From: CAVSUR01 sp963846005
Lineage (GTDB): Bacteria; Actinomycetota; Actinomycetes; Streptosporangiales; Streptosporangiaceae
Direction of reading: 5' to 3'
Assembly: GCA_963846005.1 (NCBI GenBank)
Contig: CAWJUH010000002.1
Coordinates: forward strand, 372,001-436,000
DNA: 64,000 nt
Shown: positions 18,197 through 25,753 of the stretch, one piece after another
Layout of the letters: every line of letters starts with the position of its first letter
Numbering within the stretch: position 1 is the stretch's first letter
Notes under the pieces: model-generated
Seen by the model: the letters and a program-made list of their open reading frames with translations, nothing else
Told to the model about the DNA's origin: nothing
The model's database searches: none
Position numbers and translations under genes: made by a program

Positions 18197-19033
18197 TCAC
18201 CCCAGCGCAGGCGAGGGGGCGTCGCCGGTGCAGGCCAGGCCGGGGCGGCTGGCCATGTAGTGGTCGTAGTCGAAGATCCGCCAGCCCGCCGCCAGCAGCC
18301 GCGGCACGGCCGGGTGCGGTCCGGGCAGGCACACCCGGACCGGGCCCGGGCCGGCCGCCCCGAGCGCGACGGCCAGCACCGCGTCCGGGCCGGCCCGCAC
18401 CGCATCCGGGCCGGCTTGCCGCGCGCAGGCCAGGTGCATGAGCTGGCCGGGCGCCGCCGCCGCGGCGGCCACGACCCGGCCGGCCTGCCGCACGATCAGC
18501 CCGGTGCTCCCGGCGACGGTCGCCCAGTAGGCGTAGTCGGCATCCCGGTCCTGCCCGGTGATCTCCCGGTCCGCTGCGGCGGCCCGGGCCGGCGTGACCT
18601 GCTCCAGCTCCAGCCCGGCGGCGGCCGGCCCGGTACCGGCGGCCGGCCACGGGCCGTGCAGGTACAGCAGCGGCCAGTGCGGGATCATCCCGTGCCGGAT
18701 GTACAGCGGCATCGCCCGCGGGTCCTTCGAGGCGTAGGTGAACCGCTCGCCAGCCGCGGGGAGCGCCTCGCGCAGCAGCAGGCCGCCGACCCCGGCGCCC
18801 TGCCGGTCCGGATGGACGAACAGGTCGCACAGCATGACGGCCCGGCCGACCGGCCGGGTTCCGCAATACCCGGCCACGGTCCCGCCGTCGTCGGCGACCA
18901 GGAACCGGCCGTCCGAGCGCAGGTGCGCCACGTACCGCGGGTCGGCCGCCGAGCCGGCGCCCTCGTCGTCGTTCATCGCCGCGATGCCGGCAATCGCGGG
19001 CAGGTCATCGTCCGCGGCGGCCCGGATGCGCAT
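18197..19033 (-). CDS. GNAT-family N-acetyltransferase
   Basis: 278 residues. The N-terminal half is a complete GNAT domain with acetyl-CoA motif LFVHPDRQGAGVGGLLLREA and the later MPLYIRHGM strand. The C-terminal half (from LEQVTPARAA) looks like a second, degenerate GNAT repeat ending in a lone substrate-like sheet. The target is unknown. ATG 19033 gives MRIRAAADDDLPAI, the normal GNAT opening, and has a TANNNT box 6 bases upstream; longer upstream openings are rejected. Confidence 0.85.
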   Translation of the reverse strand: MRIRAAADDDLPAIAGIAAMNDDEGAGSAADPRYVAHLRSDGRFLVADDGGTVAGYCGTRPVGRAVMLCDLFVHPDRQGAGVGGLLLREALPAAGERFTYASKDPRAMPLYIRHGMIPHWPLLYLHGPWPAAGTGPAAAGLELEQVTPARAAAADREITGQDRDADYAYWATVAGSTGLIVRQAGRVVAAAAAAPGQLMHLACARQAGPDAVRAGPDAVLAVALGAAGPGPVRVCLPGPHPAVPRLLAAGWRIFDYDHYMASRPGLACTGDAPSPALG

Positions 19034-19039
19034 GCCCGC

Positions 19040-19045
19040 AGGGTA
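19040..19045 (-). promoter_or_regulatory. -10 element of a probable leaderless promoter
   Basis: On the minus strand TACCCT lies 6 bases before the ATG at 19033, with no ribosome site. Confidence 0.5.
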
Positions 19046-19095
19046 GCGAAGGCCGCATCGCGGGCCTGCGGGACTCTGTCCCGATCCGCCCCGGC

Positions 19096-19117
19096 CTGGC
19101 ATGATCATTAATGCCAG
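19096..19117. promoter_or_regulatory. candidate operator between divergent acetyltransferase and LexA-like gene
   Basis: CTGGCAT (19096-19102) and ATGCCAG (19111-19117) are exact inverted arms separated by GATCATTA. The site lies 32 bases before the LexA-like start, in an AT-rich patch. It does not match the GAAC-N4-GTTC actinobacterial SOS box. Confidence 0.45.
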
Positions 19118-19148
19118 CCGTCCGGCCGAGCGAAGGCGGTGACCGGCC

Positions 19149-19816
19149 ATGCCGCACGACGAGCCCACCCCGGTCCAGCGCTCGATCCTGCTCACGATCC
19201 GCGCGCTGACCGCCGAGTACGGCAGGTCGCCGACCATGCGCGAGGTGCTCGGCCAGGTCAGGCTGAAGAGCCTCGGAGCGCTGGCCCATCAGCACAAGCA
19301 ATGAGAGACAAGGGGCCTGCTGCACAGGGACCCCGGCCGCCCGCGCACGGTCATGGTGCGGCTGCCGGGAGAACCGGGCTTCCCGGCCCGCCAGGCGCCC
19401 GCGCCGGAGCAGCCGAATGTCGTGCTGGTCCCGGTCGTCGGGCGGATCTCAGCCGGCCAGCCGATCCTGGCCGCGGAATCGGCCGAGGGCTACCTGCCGC
19501 TGCCGACCGATCTGGTCGGCCGCCAGGAGGGCCTGTTCATCCTGGAGGTCGTCGGCGATTCGATGATCGGCGCCGGATCTTCCCGGGGGACTGGGTGGTG
19601 ATCCGGCCGCTGACCGAGCCGCCCCGTGACGGGGACATCGTGGCCGCGACGATCGACGGCGTGGAGGTAGAAGGCACGGTCAAGACCTACAAGAAGGTCG
19701 GCCGCCAGGTCTGGCTGATGCCGCAGAACCCCGCCTATACCCCGATCCCGGGCAACGGGGCCACGAACTTCGGCCAGGTCGCCGCCGTGCTCCGGCGGGT
19801 CACGGCCGTCCGCTGA
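19149..19816 (+). pseudogene. LexA-like repressor, interrupted by several indels
   Basis: Pieces of LexA are in order but not in one frame. The winged-helix part (TPVQRSILLTIRALTAEYG, SPTMREV) hits a TGA near 19305. Restoring one base there and removing one G in the following G-run gives the expected KQLRDKGLLHRDPGRP. The protease part has an intact Ala-Gly cleavage site (GRISAGQPIL) and the nucleophile serine (VVGDSMI). The frame then shifts once more near 19575, before FPGDWVVIRPL and the lysine region (TVKTYKK). Either this is a decayed second LexA or the sequence has errors; all catalytic elements survive. Confidence 0.7.
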
Positions 19817-19991
19817 GCCCCGGTCAAAGCGCGGCCGGGGAATGGCCGCGCGATAGGTGCGCCCGCCTTCTTGCTGGTAACACGGGCCGCTTTCTCCTCA
19901 TCCGGGCTGCGGTCCGCTTTGCGGTGATCGGCTCCGTTTCAAGGGCTGAGCCGGGGTAGATGTACCACACCCAGTTGCAGGGAGGAATCAG

Positions 19992-20798
19992 ATGGCTACA
20001 TGGGTTTGGGTGCTGATAGTCATCGTCGTCTTGCTCGCGATCGTGCTGATCGCAATGGCGGCGAGAAGGCGCAGCTCAGAACGGCTGCGCCAGCGGTTCG
20101 GCCCGGAATACGATCGCGCCGTCGCCGGCACTGAGGACCGGCGCGCCGCCGAGGCGGAACTGCGCGGCCGGGAGCGGCAGCGGGCGCAGTTCGACATCAG
20201 GCCGCTGCCGGAAGCCGACCGGGCCCGCTACGCAGCCGAGTGGCGCGAGATCCAGGAGCGCTTCGTCGACACGCCCGGGCCGGCCGTGACCGCGGCGGAC
20301 GTCCTGATCACCCGGGTCATGGACGCACGGGGCTACCCGATGCAGGACTTCAGCGCGCAGGCTGACCTGCTGTCAGTCGATCACCCCGCGGTGGTGGACA
20401 ACTACCGCTTCGCGCACGGCGTGCAGGAGCGCGCCCGGGCGGAGCAGACCACGACCGAGGAACTGCGCGAGGCGCTACTGCGCTACCGCTCCCTGTTCGG
20501 CGAGCTGCTCCAGGCCGACGCCGGTGAGCCGGCGGTCCAGGCAGAGCCGGCCGGAACCGGGACAGCAGACAGCCCGGCGGAAACCGCGGCCAGCCCGGCG
20601 GACACCACCGCAGCCAGCCCGGCGGGCACCGCCGCGGCCGGGGCCGTGCCGGACGGCCCGGCCGGCACCACGCCGGGCAGCCCGGTCATACCGCAGGGCC
20701 AGGCCCTGCCGGACGCCCAGCCCGCGCCAGAAGGCCAGGCCGCGCCCGGGAACCAGCCGCTGCCGGAGAACCAGCCCACGCCGCGAGGTGGACGATGA
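19992..20798 (+). CDS. membrane-anchored protein sharing a C-terminal module with the next gene
   Basis: 268 residues. One N-terminal membrane helix (VWVLIVIVVLLAIVLIAMAA) is followed by basic residues, so the bulk is probably cytoplasmic. A helical region (AEWREIQERFVDTPGPAV, ADVLITRVMDARGYP, then TTEELREALLRYRSLFGELL) is clearly related to the C-terminal part of the downstream product. The C-terminal ~80 residues are Ala/Pro/Gly-rich and disordered. GGAGGA precedes the ATG. The stop overlaps the next start (ATGA). Function is unknown. Confidence 0.7.
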   Translation: MATWVWVLIVIVVLLAIVLIAMAARRRSSERLRQRFGPEYDRAVAGTEDRRAAEAELRGRERQRAQFDIRPLPEADRARYAAEWREIQERFVDTPGPAVTAADVLITRVMDARGYPMQDFSAQADLLSVDHPAVVDNYRFAHGVQERARAEQTTTEELREALLRYRSLFGELLQADAGEPAVQAEPAGTGTADSPAETAASPADTTAASPAGTAAAGAVPDGPAGTTPGSPVIPQGQALPDAQPAPEGQAAPGNQPLPENQPTPRGGR

Positions 20799-21655
20799 GC
20801 ACAGCCGAGCACGCGCAGAACCAGGGCCTGACCACCGAGCAGATTGCCGCCGCAGGAGCCGGGCCCGGGCCGGATGAGGCCGCCGGCGACTTCGGCGACG
20901 TCACCGAGCCTGAGCAGGCTCAGCCGGGCGCTTCCGCCGAGCCCGTCACCCCGCCGGCGGTCCCGCCCCAGGGTGAGATGCCGCCTCCGCCGCCTGACGA
21001 CCTGGCCCCGCCTTCCGATCAGCCGTTCGATGAGCAGCCGCTCGGCGAGCGGCCATCCGGCGGGCAAGACCAGGCGCAGGGACAAGACCAGGCCCGGGGA
21101 ACGGACTGGACCGGGCAGCAGCAGGCCGGCCCGGGACCCGTGGCCAGCCCCGGCCGGGGCGCCGCTGACCCCGGTCTCGCCGCCCAGGATCCGGGCCCGG
21201 CTACCGGGGATCCCGGCCTGGCCCAGGGTCTGGCCGGACAGCCGGGCTATCCGGCTTCGCAAGACGTGCCCGCGCAGCAATCCCGGCCGCAGGCCATGCC
21301 ACCGCAGCCGCTGGAGTCCCTGGAGCCGCAGCCCGGCGGCACCGGGCCGGCGGACGGTCAGCAGGACGGTCCGCAGGAAGGCCAGCATGCCCGGCTGCTG
21401 GCCGAGGACGAGATGAACAGCATCGTGAGCCGCTGGAAGACCATCCAGGCCGACTTCGTGGACGAGCCGAGGAAGGCCGTCGAAGAGGCCGATGCGCTGG
21501 TCGCCGAGCTGATGCAGCGGCTGGCGTCGATGTTCGCCGCCGAGCGGGCCGACCTGGAGCGGCGCTGGTCGGGCGGCGACGGAGTGTCGACCGAGGATTT
21601 GCGGGTGAGCTTGCGCCGTTACCGCTCGTTCTTCGAGCGGCTGCTCGCCGCCTGA
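20795..21655 (+). CDS. disordered protein with C-terminal RYRS module, partner of the preceding gene
   Basis: 286 residues. The first ~200 are Pro/Gln/Gly-rich and low-complexity. The last ~80 form the shared module: IVSRWKTIQADFVDEPRKAV, ADALVAELMQRLASMF, and VSTEDLRVSLRRYRSFFERL. No membrane helix is seen, so it may be soluble and meet its membrane-bound partner through the common module, which is an inference. Co-translated with the gene before it. No known family recognised. Confidence 0.7.
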   Translation: MSTAEHAQNQGLTTEQIAAAGAGPGPDEAAGDFGDVTEPEQAQPGASAEPVTPPAVPPQGEMPPPPPDDLAPPSDQPFDEQPLGERPSGGQDQAQGQDQARGTDWTGQQQAGPGPVASPGRGAADPGLAAQDPGPATGDPGLAQGLAGQPGYPASQDVPAQQSRPQAMPPQPLESLEPQPGGTGPADGQQDGPQEGQHARLLAEDEMNSIVSRWKTIQADFVDEPRKAVEEADALVAELMQRLASMFAAERADLERRWSGGDGVSTEDLRVSLRRYRSFFERLLAA

Positions 21656-21852
21656 GCGGCCGGCTGGCCGGCCCCGGTCCGCCGGGACCGGCCGGTATCC
21701 GCCTGCCACACCGGCCTGCCGCGGGGCCTCCCCGCGGCCGGCCGGCATTCTGCGGTCGGCCGGCGCCTGGCATAAGCTGCCAAACCCGGCAGGGTGGCAC
21801 CGTTGCGGCCAGATGTTGAAACTTCCGCGTACCCGGCACCGCCGTGCTGCCG

Positions 21853-21858
21853 CATACT
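21853..21858 (+). promoter_or_regulatory. -10 element of a probable leaderless promoter
   Basis: CATACT lies 6 bases before the GTG at 21865; no ribosome site. This spacing is the main reason for choosing that start for the histidine kinase. Confidence 0.45.
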
Positions 21859-21864
21859 GGTCCG

Positions 21865-23076
21865 GTGGAACCGGCAGTGGATTCCATCGGGGGGCAGGTC
21901 AAGCCGGCCGGCAGCCAGGCCGGCCGCGCGCGCCGGGCCCGGTTAGCCGTGCCCGCGGCCGGAGCTTCTGACCTGGCCCTGCACCGGCTGGCCGGCTGGT
22001 TCGCGATCGCGCTGCGGCTCGGCGGCGCGATCTTGTTCACTGTCGTCGGGCTACTGGCCGCCTCGGCCCGGATCTCCGCCTGGTGGCTTGGCTTGTTGCT
22101 GGCCGCGCTGTGCCTGTGGTCCGCGGTGTTCACCTGGCGGGTCCGGCGGTCCGGCCTGACCACGGCCGTGGTGCTGGCCGACGCCGCGGTCATCTCGGCG
22201 CTGGCGCTGGCGCAGCAGCACCTGGTCCCCGCCGTGATGATCAAGGACAGCACGACCTGGATGCTCCCGCTGGCCTGCACGTCGGTGTACATCCTGCAGA
22301 TCGCGCTGCGGCTGCCGGTCAGCCTGCTCGGCGCCGCGGCGGTGACCGTCGCCTACGGGCTCGGCTCCGGTCATCCGGCCGATGCCTGGTTCCTGATCGT
22401 GGAGACGATGGTCGCCGCGGGGCTGGTGGCGGTGATCCGGGGCGGCGCCCGGCAGGCGGACGCGATCGTCGCGGCCGGGCTGGAGACCGAGCGGCGGATC
22501 CGGGCCGAGGAGGCACGGCGCGCTGACGAGCGGGAGCAGCACCGGCAGCTGCACGACACCGTCCTGTCCACCCTGACCATGATCGCGGCCAGCGCCTTCG
22601 CCCGCCCGTCCCCGGCGCTGACCGCGCAGGCCGCCCGGGACCTGCGCGTGCTGCAAGGACTCGCGGCCGCCCCGGCCGCCCCGGCCGGGGCGGCGCCGCT
22701 GGCCGGTCTGAGCCCGAGGCTGGAGCGGGCCGCGGCCAGCACCAGCGCCCTGGACGTGCGGCTGGAGCCCGCCCCGGCCGTCACGTTGCCGTCTGGGGTC
22801 GCCGACCGGCTCGCCGCCTGCGTCGGCGAGGCGCTGCGCAACGTCGAGCAGCACGCCGGGACCGGTCAGGCGGAGGTCACCGTCACCGGCGGCGAGGGCT
22901 GGGCGATCGTCGAGGTCACCGACCACGGCTGCGGGTTCGACCCGGACGCCACCCCGCCATCTCGCCGGGGCATCCGTGAGTCGATCGCCGGGCGGATGCT
23001 GGCGGCCGGCGGCCGGGCCGCGGTGGCCAGCCGCCCCGGCGCCGGCACGACCGTCACCGTAAGGTGGCCGGCATGA
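21865..23076 (+). CDS. sensor histidine kinase (NarL/LuxR-system type)
   Basis: 403 residues from GTG 21865 (alternatives at 21844 and 21877). About five or six membrane helices occupy residues ~35-195. The phosphoacceptor region EQHRQLHDTVLSTLTMIA carries the histidine in the HDTVLxTL form. The ATPase part has an N-box (GEALRNVEQHAG), a G1-like DHGCGFDP and a late GRAAVASRPGAGTTVTV. Its TGA overlaps the ATG of a second kinase-like gene, and a response regulator follows, so the three form one signalling operon. The signal is unknown. Confidence 0.85.
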   Translation: MEPAVDSIGGQVKPAGSQAGRARRARLAVPAAGASDLALHRLAGWFAIALRLGGAILFTVVGLLAASARISAWWLGLLLAALCLWSAVFTWRVRRSGLTTAVVLADAAVISALALAQQHLVPAVMIKDSTTWMLPLACTSVYILQIALRLPVSLLGAAAVTVAYGLGSGHPADAWFLIVETMVAAGLVAVIRGGARQADAIVAAGLETERRIRAEEARRADEREQHRQLHDTVLSTLTMIAASAFARPSPALTAQAARDLRVLQGLAAAPAAPAGAAPLAGLSPRLERAAASTSALDVRLEPAPAVTLPSGVADRLAACVGEALRNVEQHAGTGQAEVTVTGGEGWAIVEVTDHGCGFDPDATPPSRRGIRESIAGRMLAAGGRAAVASRPGAGTTVTVRWPA

Positions 23077-24176
23077 CCGCCGTGCAGCCAGCGGCGATGA
23101 TGTCTGCCCGCTACCAGCGGGCCTTCACCGTCGCGGTGGTCTTCCTGGTCGCGGGCTGGCACCTGGCCGGCGCGGGCGGGCAGCTGCTGCACGACCGGCC
23201 GGCCTACGGCTCGTTTGCCTTCCAGTGCGCCATGTGGCTGGCCATGGCGCTCGCGATCACCGCCGGGTCGGTGCTGGTGCTGCGCGGAGAGCCCTCGGCG
23301 GGCCAGGCCCGGACGGTGGCCGTGATCGCGGTGGCCGCCAGCACGGCCGCGGCAGCGGCCAGCCCGGCCGGCCAGATGCTGGCGGTCAACTGGGCGTGGG
23401 GGAGCGCCGGGTGGATGTGCGTGCTCGTGCTGCTCCACCGCCGGTTCACCGAGCTCGCCTGGTTCCTCGCCGCCACGGCGGCCGGGATCCTGGCCGTGCA
23501 GGGGCGGGACGGTCTGAACCGGACCGACCTGGCCGGCTTCCTCGCCCTGCTGGCCTGGTCGACCGGGGCCCAGGTGGCCGTCGCCGCCGGGGCCAGAGCA
23601 CTGGATGCCGCGGCCCGCCAGGCGGCCGCGGCGGCGGCGAGTGAGCACGAGGCGCGCGAGCGCGCTGCCACCGCCGAGATCATCCGGTCGGCCCGGCAGG
23701 CCCGCTGGCTGGCCCTGCAGGAAAGCGCCGTCCCGCTGGTGGCTGAGCTGGCGGCCGGGGCGGCCGACCCGGGCGACGCGCGGGTGCGCACCAGGTGCGC
23801 GGTCCAGGCGGCCCGGCTGCGCCGGCTGCTGGCCGAGGGAGACGAGGTGTCCGGGCCGCTGGTGCACGAGCTGCACGCGAGCGCCGACGTGGCCGAGCGG
23901 CGCGGCGTCGCCGTCGAGATCGAGACGGCCGGGCCGCTGCCGCAGGTGCCCCGCCGGGCCCGGCGGGTGATCACCGACACCGCCATCGCGATCCTGACCG
24001 CGGCGCGCAGCCAGGCGCGGATCACCCTCGCGACCGTGGCGAGCGGCATCGCGGTCAGCTTCGTCGCTGACACCGGCGCCGCGGTGCCGCTGCCGGGCCC
24101 CGGTGACGGGGTCGCCATCGAGCAGCAGCAAGACAGCGGGATGCTCTGGGCGGAGGCGCGATGGACGGGCCGGTGA
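23073..24176 (+). CDS. membrane protein resembling a histidine kinase without a phosphoacceptor
   Basis: 367 residues. An N-terminal membrane domain of about five helices is followed by a coiled-coil (AAASEHEARERAATAEII) and a region laid out like the kinase upstream. The expected H-box reads ARWLALQESAVPLVAELA and contains no histidine, and the ATPase N-box is replaced by ITDTAIAILTAARSQ. It is therefore probably not an active kinase but a regulatory partner of the true kinase; that role is inferred. ATGA overlap with the upstream gene; its stop lies inside the start region of the response regulator. Confidence 0.75.
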   Translation: MTAVQPAAMMSARYQRAFTVAVVFLVAGWHLAGAGGQLLHDRPAYGSFAFQCAMWLAMALAITAGSVLVLRGEPSAGQARTVAVIAVAASTAAAAASPAGQMLAVNWAWGSAGWMCVLVLLHRRFTELAWFLAATAAGILAVQGRDGLNRTDLAGFLALLAWSTGAQVAVAAGARALDAAARQAAAAAASEHEARERAATAEIIRSARQARWLALQESAVPLVAELAAGAADPGDARVRTRCAVQAARLRRLLAEGDEVSGPLVHELHASADVAERRGVAVEIETAGPLPQVPRRARRVITDTAIAILTAARSQARITLATVASGIAVSFVADTGAAVPLPGPGDGVAIEQQQDSGMLWAEARWTGR

Positions 24177-24934
24177 CGGACGGGCCGGTGACGGACGGGC
24201 CGGTGACGGACGGGCCGGTGACGGACGGGCCGGTGACGGACGGGCCGGTGACGGTGGCCATCATCGAGGACCACCCGGTCGTCACCGAGGGCGTGGCGTC
24301 CTGGATCGGGTCCGATCCAGGGCAGCGGGTGCAGCTCATGCTCTCGGCGCCGGACCTGGCCGGGCTGCGCGCCGGGCCGCAGCCCGCGGCCGACGTGCTC
24401 ATCCTGGACCTGGAGCTGTCCGGCGACCTGGTCACCGCGCAGATCCCCGTCCTGGTGGCAGCCGGCTGGCGGGTCGTGGCCTTCTCCGGGCACAACGACC
24501 CGGCCATCGTGATGGAGGCGCTGGACAGCGGCGCGCACGCCTACCTGTCCAAGGACGAGGGCCGCGACCACCTGGTCGAGGCCGTGCTGGCGGCGGCCGC
24601 TGACCGGCCGTACGTGACCCGGTCGCAGGCCCGGGCGATGCTCGCCGACCGGCGCCCGGCCCGGCCGGCGCTGTCGGACCAGGAGCGGCAGGCGCTGCTG
24701 CTGTGGTTCCAGGGCATGTCCAAGGCGTCGGTCGCGCGGCGGATGAAGATCAGCGAGAACACGGTCCGGCAGTACATCAGCCGGGCCCGCGCCAAGTACG
24801 CGGCCACCGGCCGGGCCGCGCCGAGCAAGGACGCACTGCTCGCGCGGGCGATCGAGGACGGCGTCATCAGGCCGGGCGAGATCACGATCTACGCCTCGCG
24901 CGCCCGCGCGGCGGGCGCAAGCCCCTCAGCTTGA
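24161..24934 (+). CDS. response regulator with LuxR-like DNA-binding domain
   Basis: 257 residues from ATG 24161, or as few as ~229 if a GTG in the repeat is used. The first 30 codons are six DGPVT repeats. The receiver domain follows: acidic pair in VAIIEDHPV, phosphoacceptor Asp in VLILDLEL, Ser in VVAFSGH and Lys in AYLSKDE. A C-terminal helix-turn-helix (LSDQERQALLLWFQG, SKASVARRMKISENTVRQYI) resembles a degenerate GerE domain. The gene starts 16 bases before the stop of the kinase-like gene. A hairpin terminator starts at the stop codon. Confidence 0.85.
   Translation: MDGPVTDGPVTDGPVTDGPVTDGPVTDGPVTVAIIEDHPVVTEGVASWIGSDPGQRVQLMLSAPDLAGLRAGPQPAADVLILDLELSGDLVTAQIPVLVAAGWRVVAFSGHNDPAIVMEALDSGAHAYLSKDEGRDHLVEAVLAAAADRPYVTRSQARAMLADRRPARPALSDQERQALLLWFQGMSKASVARRMKISENTVRQYISRARAKYAATGRAAPSKDALLARAIEDGVIRPGEITIYASRARAAGASPSA
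24164..24253 (+). repeat. 15-bp minisatellite, six units, at the gene junction
   Basis: Six copies of GACGGGCCGGTGACG. The first unit contains the TGA of the upstream gene, and every unit carries an in-frame GTG, so each could serve as a translation start for the response regulator without changing frame. Confidence 0.95.
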
Positions 24935-24967
24935 GTGTCCCGGGACGGCGCCCCGGGACACTCAAGC
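24929..24967 (+). terminator. hairpin terminator of the two-component operon
   Basis: Perfect 16-bp arms (GCTTGAGTGTCCCGGG at 24929-24944 and its complement at 24952-24967) around a 7-base loop. The response-regulator stop codon is in the left arm. Confidence 0.8.
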
Positions 24968-25148
24968 CACCCCCCAGGGTGTGTACCCCCCAGGTGAATC
25001 GGCCGTTGCACCGGCGTCCGGTTGCGGGCCGGCCGCGCGGCGTCATCGATCGCGGGCTAGCGCACTGTCAGGATGGCCGGGCCGGCCGCCGCTGTCATGA
25101 CACCCAGCCGGGTGACACGCCCGCCCCCGGCCCCCTGCGAGCCCCTTC

Positions 25149-25215
25149 GATGCCACATTCACGGTCACCGGCACCTCCGCCGGACACTATGGCCGGACAC
25201 TATGAATGTGACATC
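25149..25215. repeat. inverted-repeat element related to the one at 7284-7337
   Basis: GATGCCACATTCA (25149-25161) pairs with TGAATGTGACATC (25203-25215) with one mismatch around a 41-base loop. The loop contains the direct repeat CCGGACACTAT twice. The left side through GGTCACC matches the 7289 element at 18 of 21 positions, and the right side shares AATGT-ACATCCAC. It lies between converging genes. Confidence 0.6.
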
Positions 25216-25305
25216 CACAGTCACCGGTGAGGAGCAACGTCACAGTCATGAGGTGCGCGGCCCTAGCCGGCTTGCCGGTCACCGGGCGGGCGGGCGCCCC
25301 GCGGG

Positions 25306-25740
25306 TCAGCGGGCCAGGAAATCGCGGGCCAGGGCGGGCGGCGCGCAGGCCAGCCAGCCGTCGGTCACCGCCTCGCGCAGCTGCGCCGCGGACGCCCGGG
25401 GCAGCTGGACCAGGATGGCCCGGAAGCCGTCGAAGTGCGGGATCGTGAAGAAGGCGTCCGGGTGCGCGGCGAGCGCGGCCTCCTTCTCGGCCAGGTCGGC
25501 GGTCCTGACGGCCAGGATCGGACCGGGCGGCGGCTCGGCATCGCCGAACCGCCGCAGGTCGGCCTTACTGAACGGCCGGTCCCAGGCGAAAGCCTTTCCG
25601 GCCACGAACCAGGTCAGGTTGCCGTGCCGCTCACCTTCGGTGACCTCGGGCAGCGGCAGCGCCAGCCGGGACACGTCCTCGATGGTGGCCACCCCAGCAC
25701 GGTACTGCCGAGCTGCGATGATCCGCGCGGTGGTCCGCAT
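25306..25740 (-). CDS. MmcQ/YjbR family protein
   Basis: 144 residues from ATG 25740; a GTG at 25692 would give the family-typical opening VATIEDVSRLALPLPEV and may be the true start. Family blocks seen: GNLTWFVAGKAFAWDRPFS, FFTIPHFDGFRAILVQLPR and a C-terminal EAVTDGWLACAPP. Function is unknown. It is divergent from the phosphodiester-glycosidase gene 13 bases away, so both promoters must overlap coding sequence. Confidence 0.75.
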   Translation of the reverse strand: MRTTARIIAARQYRAGVATIEDVSRLALPLPEVTEGERHGNLTWFVAGKAFAWDRPFSKADLRRFGDAEPPPGPILAVRTADLAEKEAALAAHPDAFFTIPHFDGFRAILVQLPRASAAQLREAVTDGWLACAPPALARDFLAR

Positions 25741-25753
25741 AAGGTCGGGGACG

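Noticed and set aside
19096..19117. SOS box
   Set aside because: It does not match the GAAC-N4-GTTC actinobacterial consensus.
24164..24253. CRISPR array
   Set aside because: Contiguous 15-bp units without spacers inside a coding region; same for the other tandem repeats, and no cas genes.
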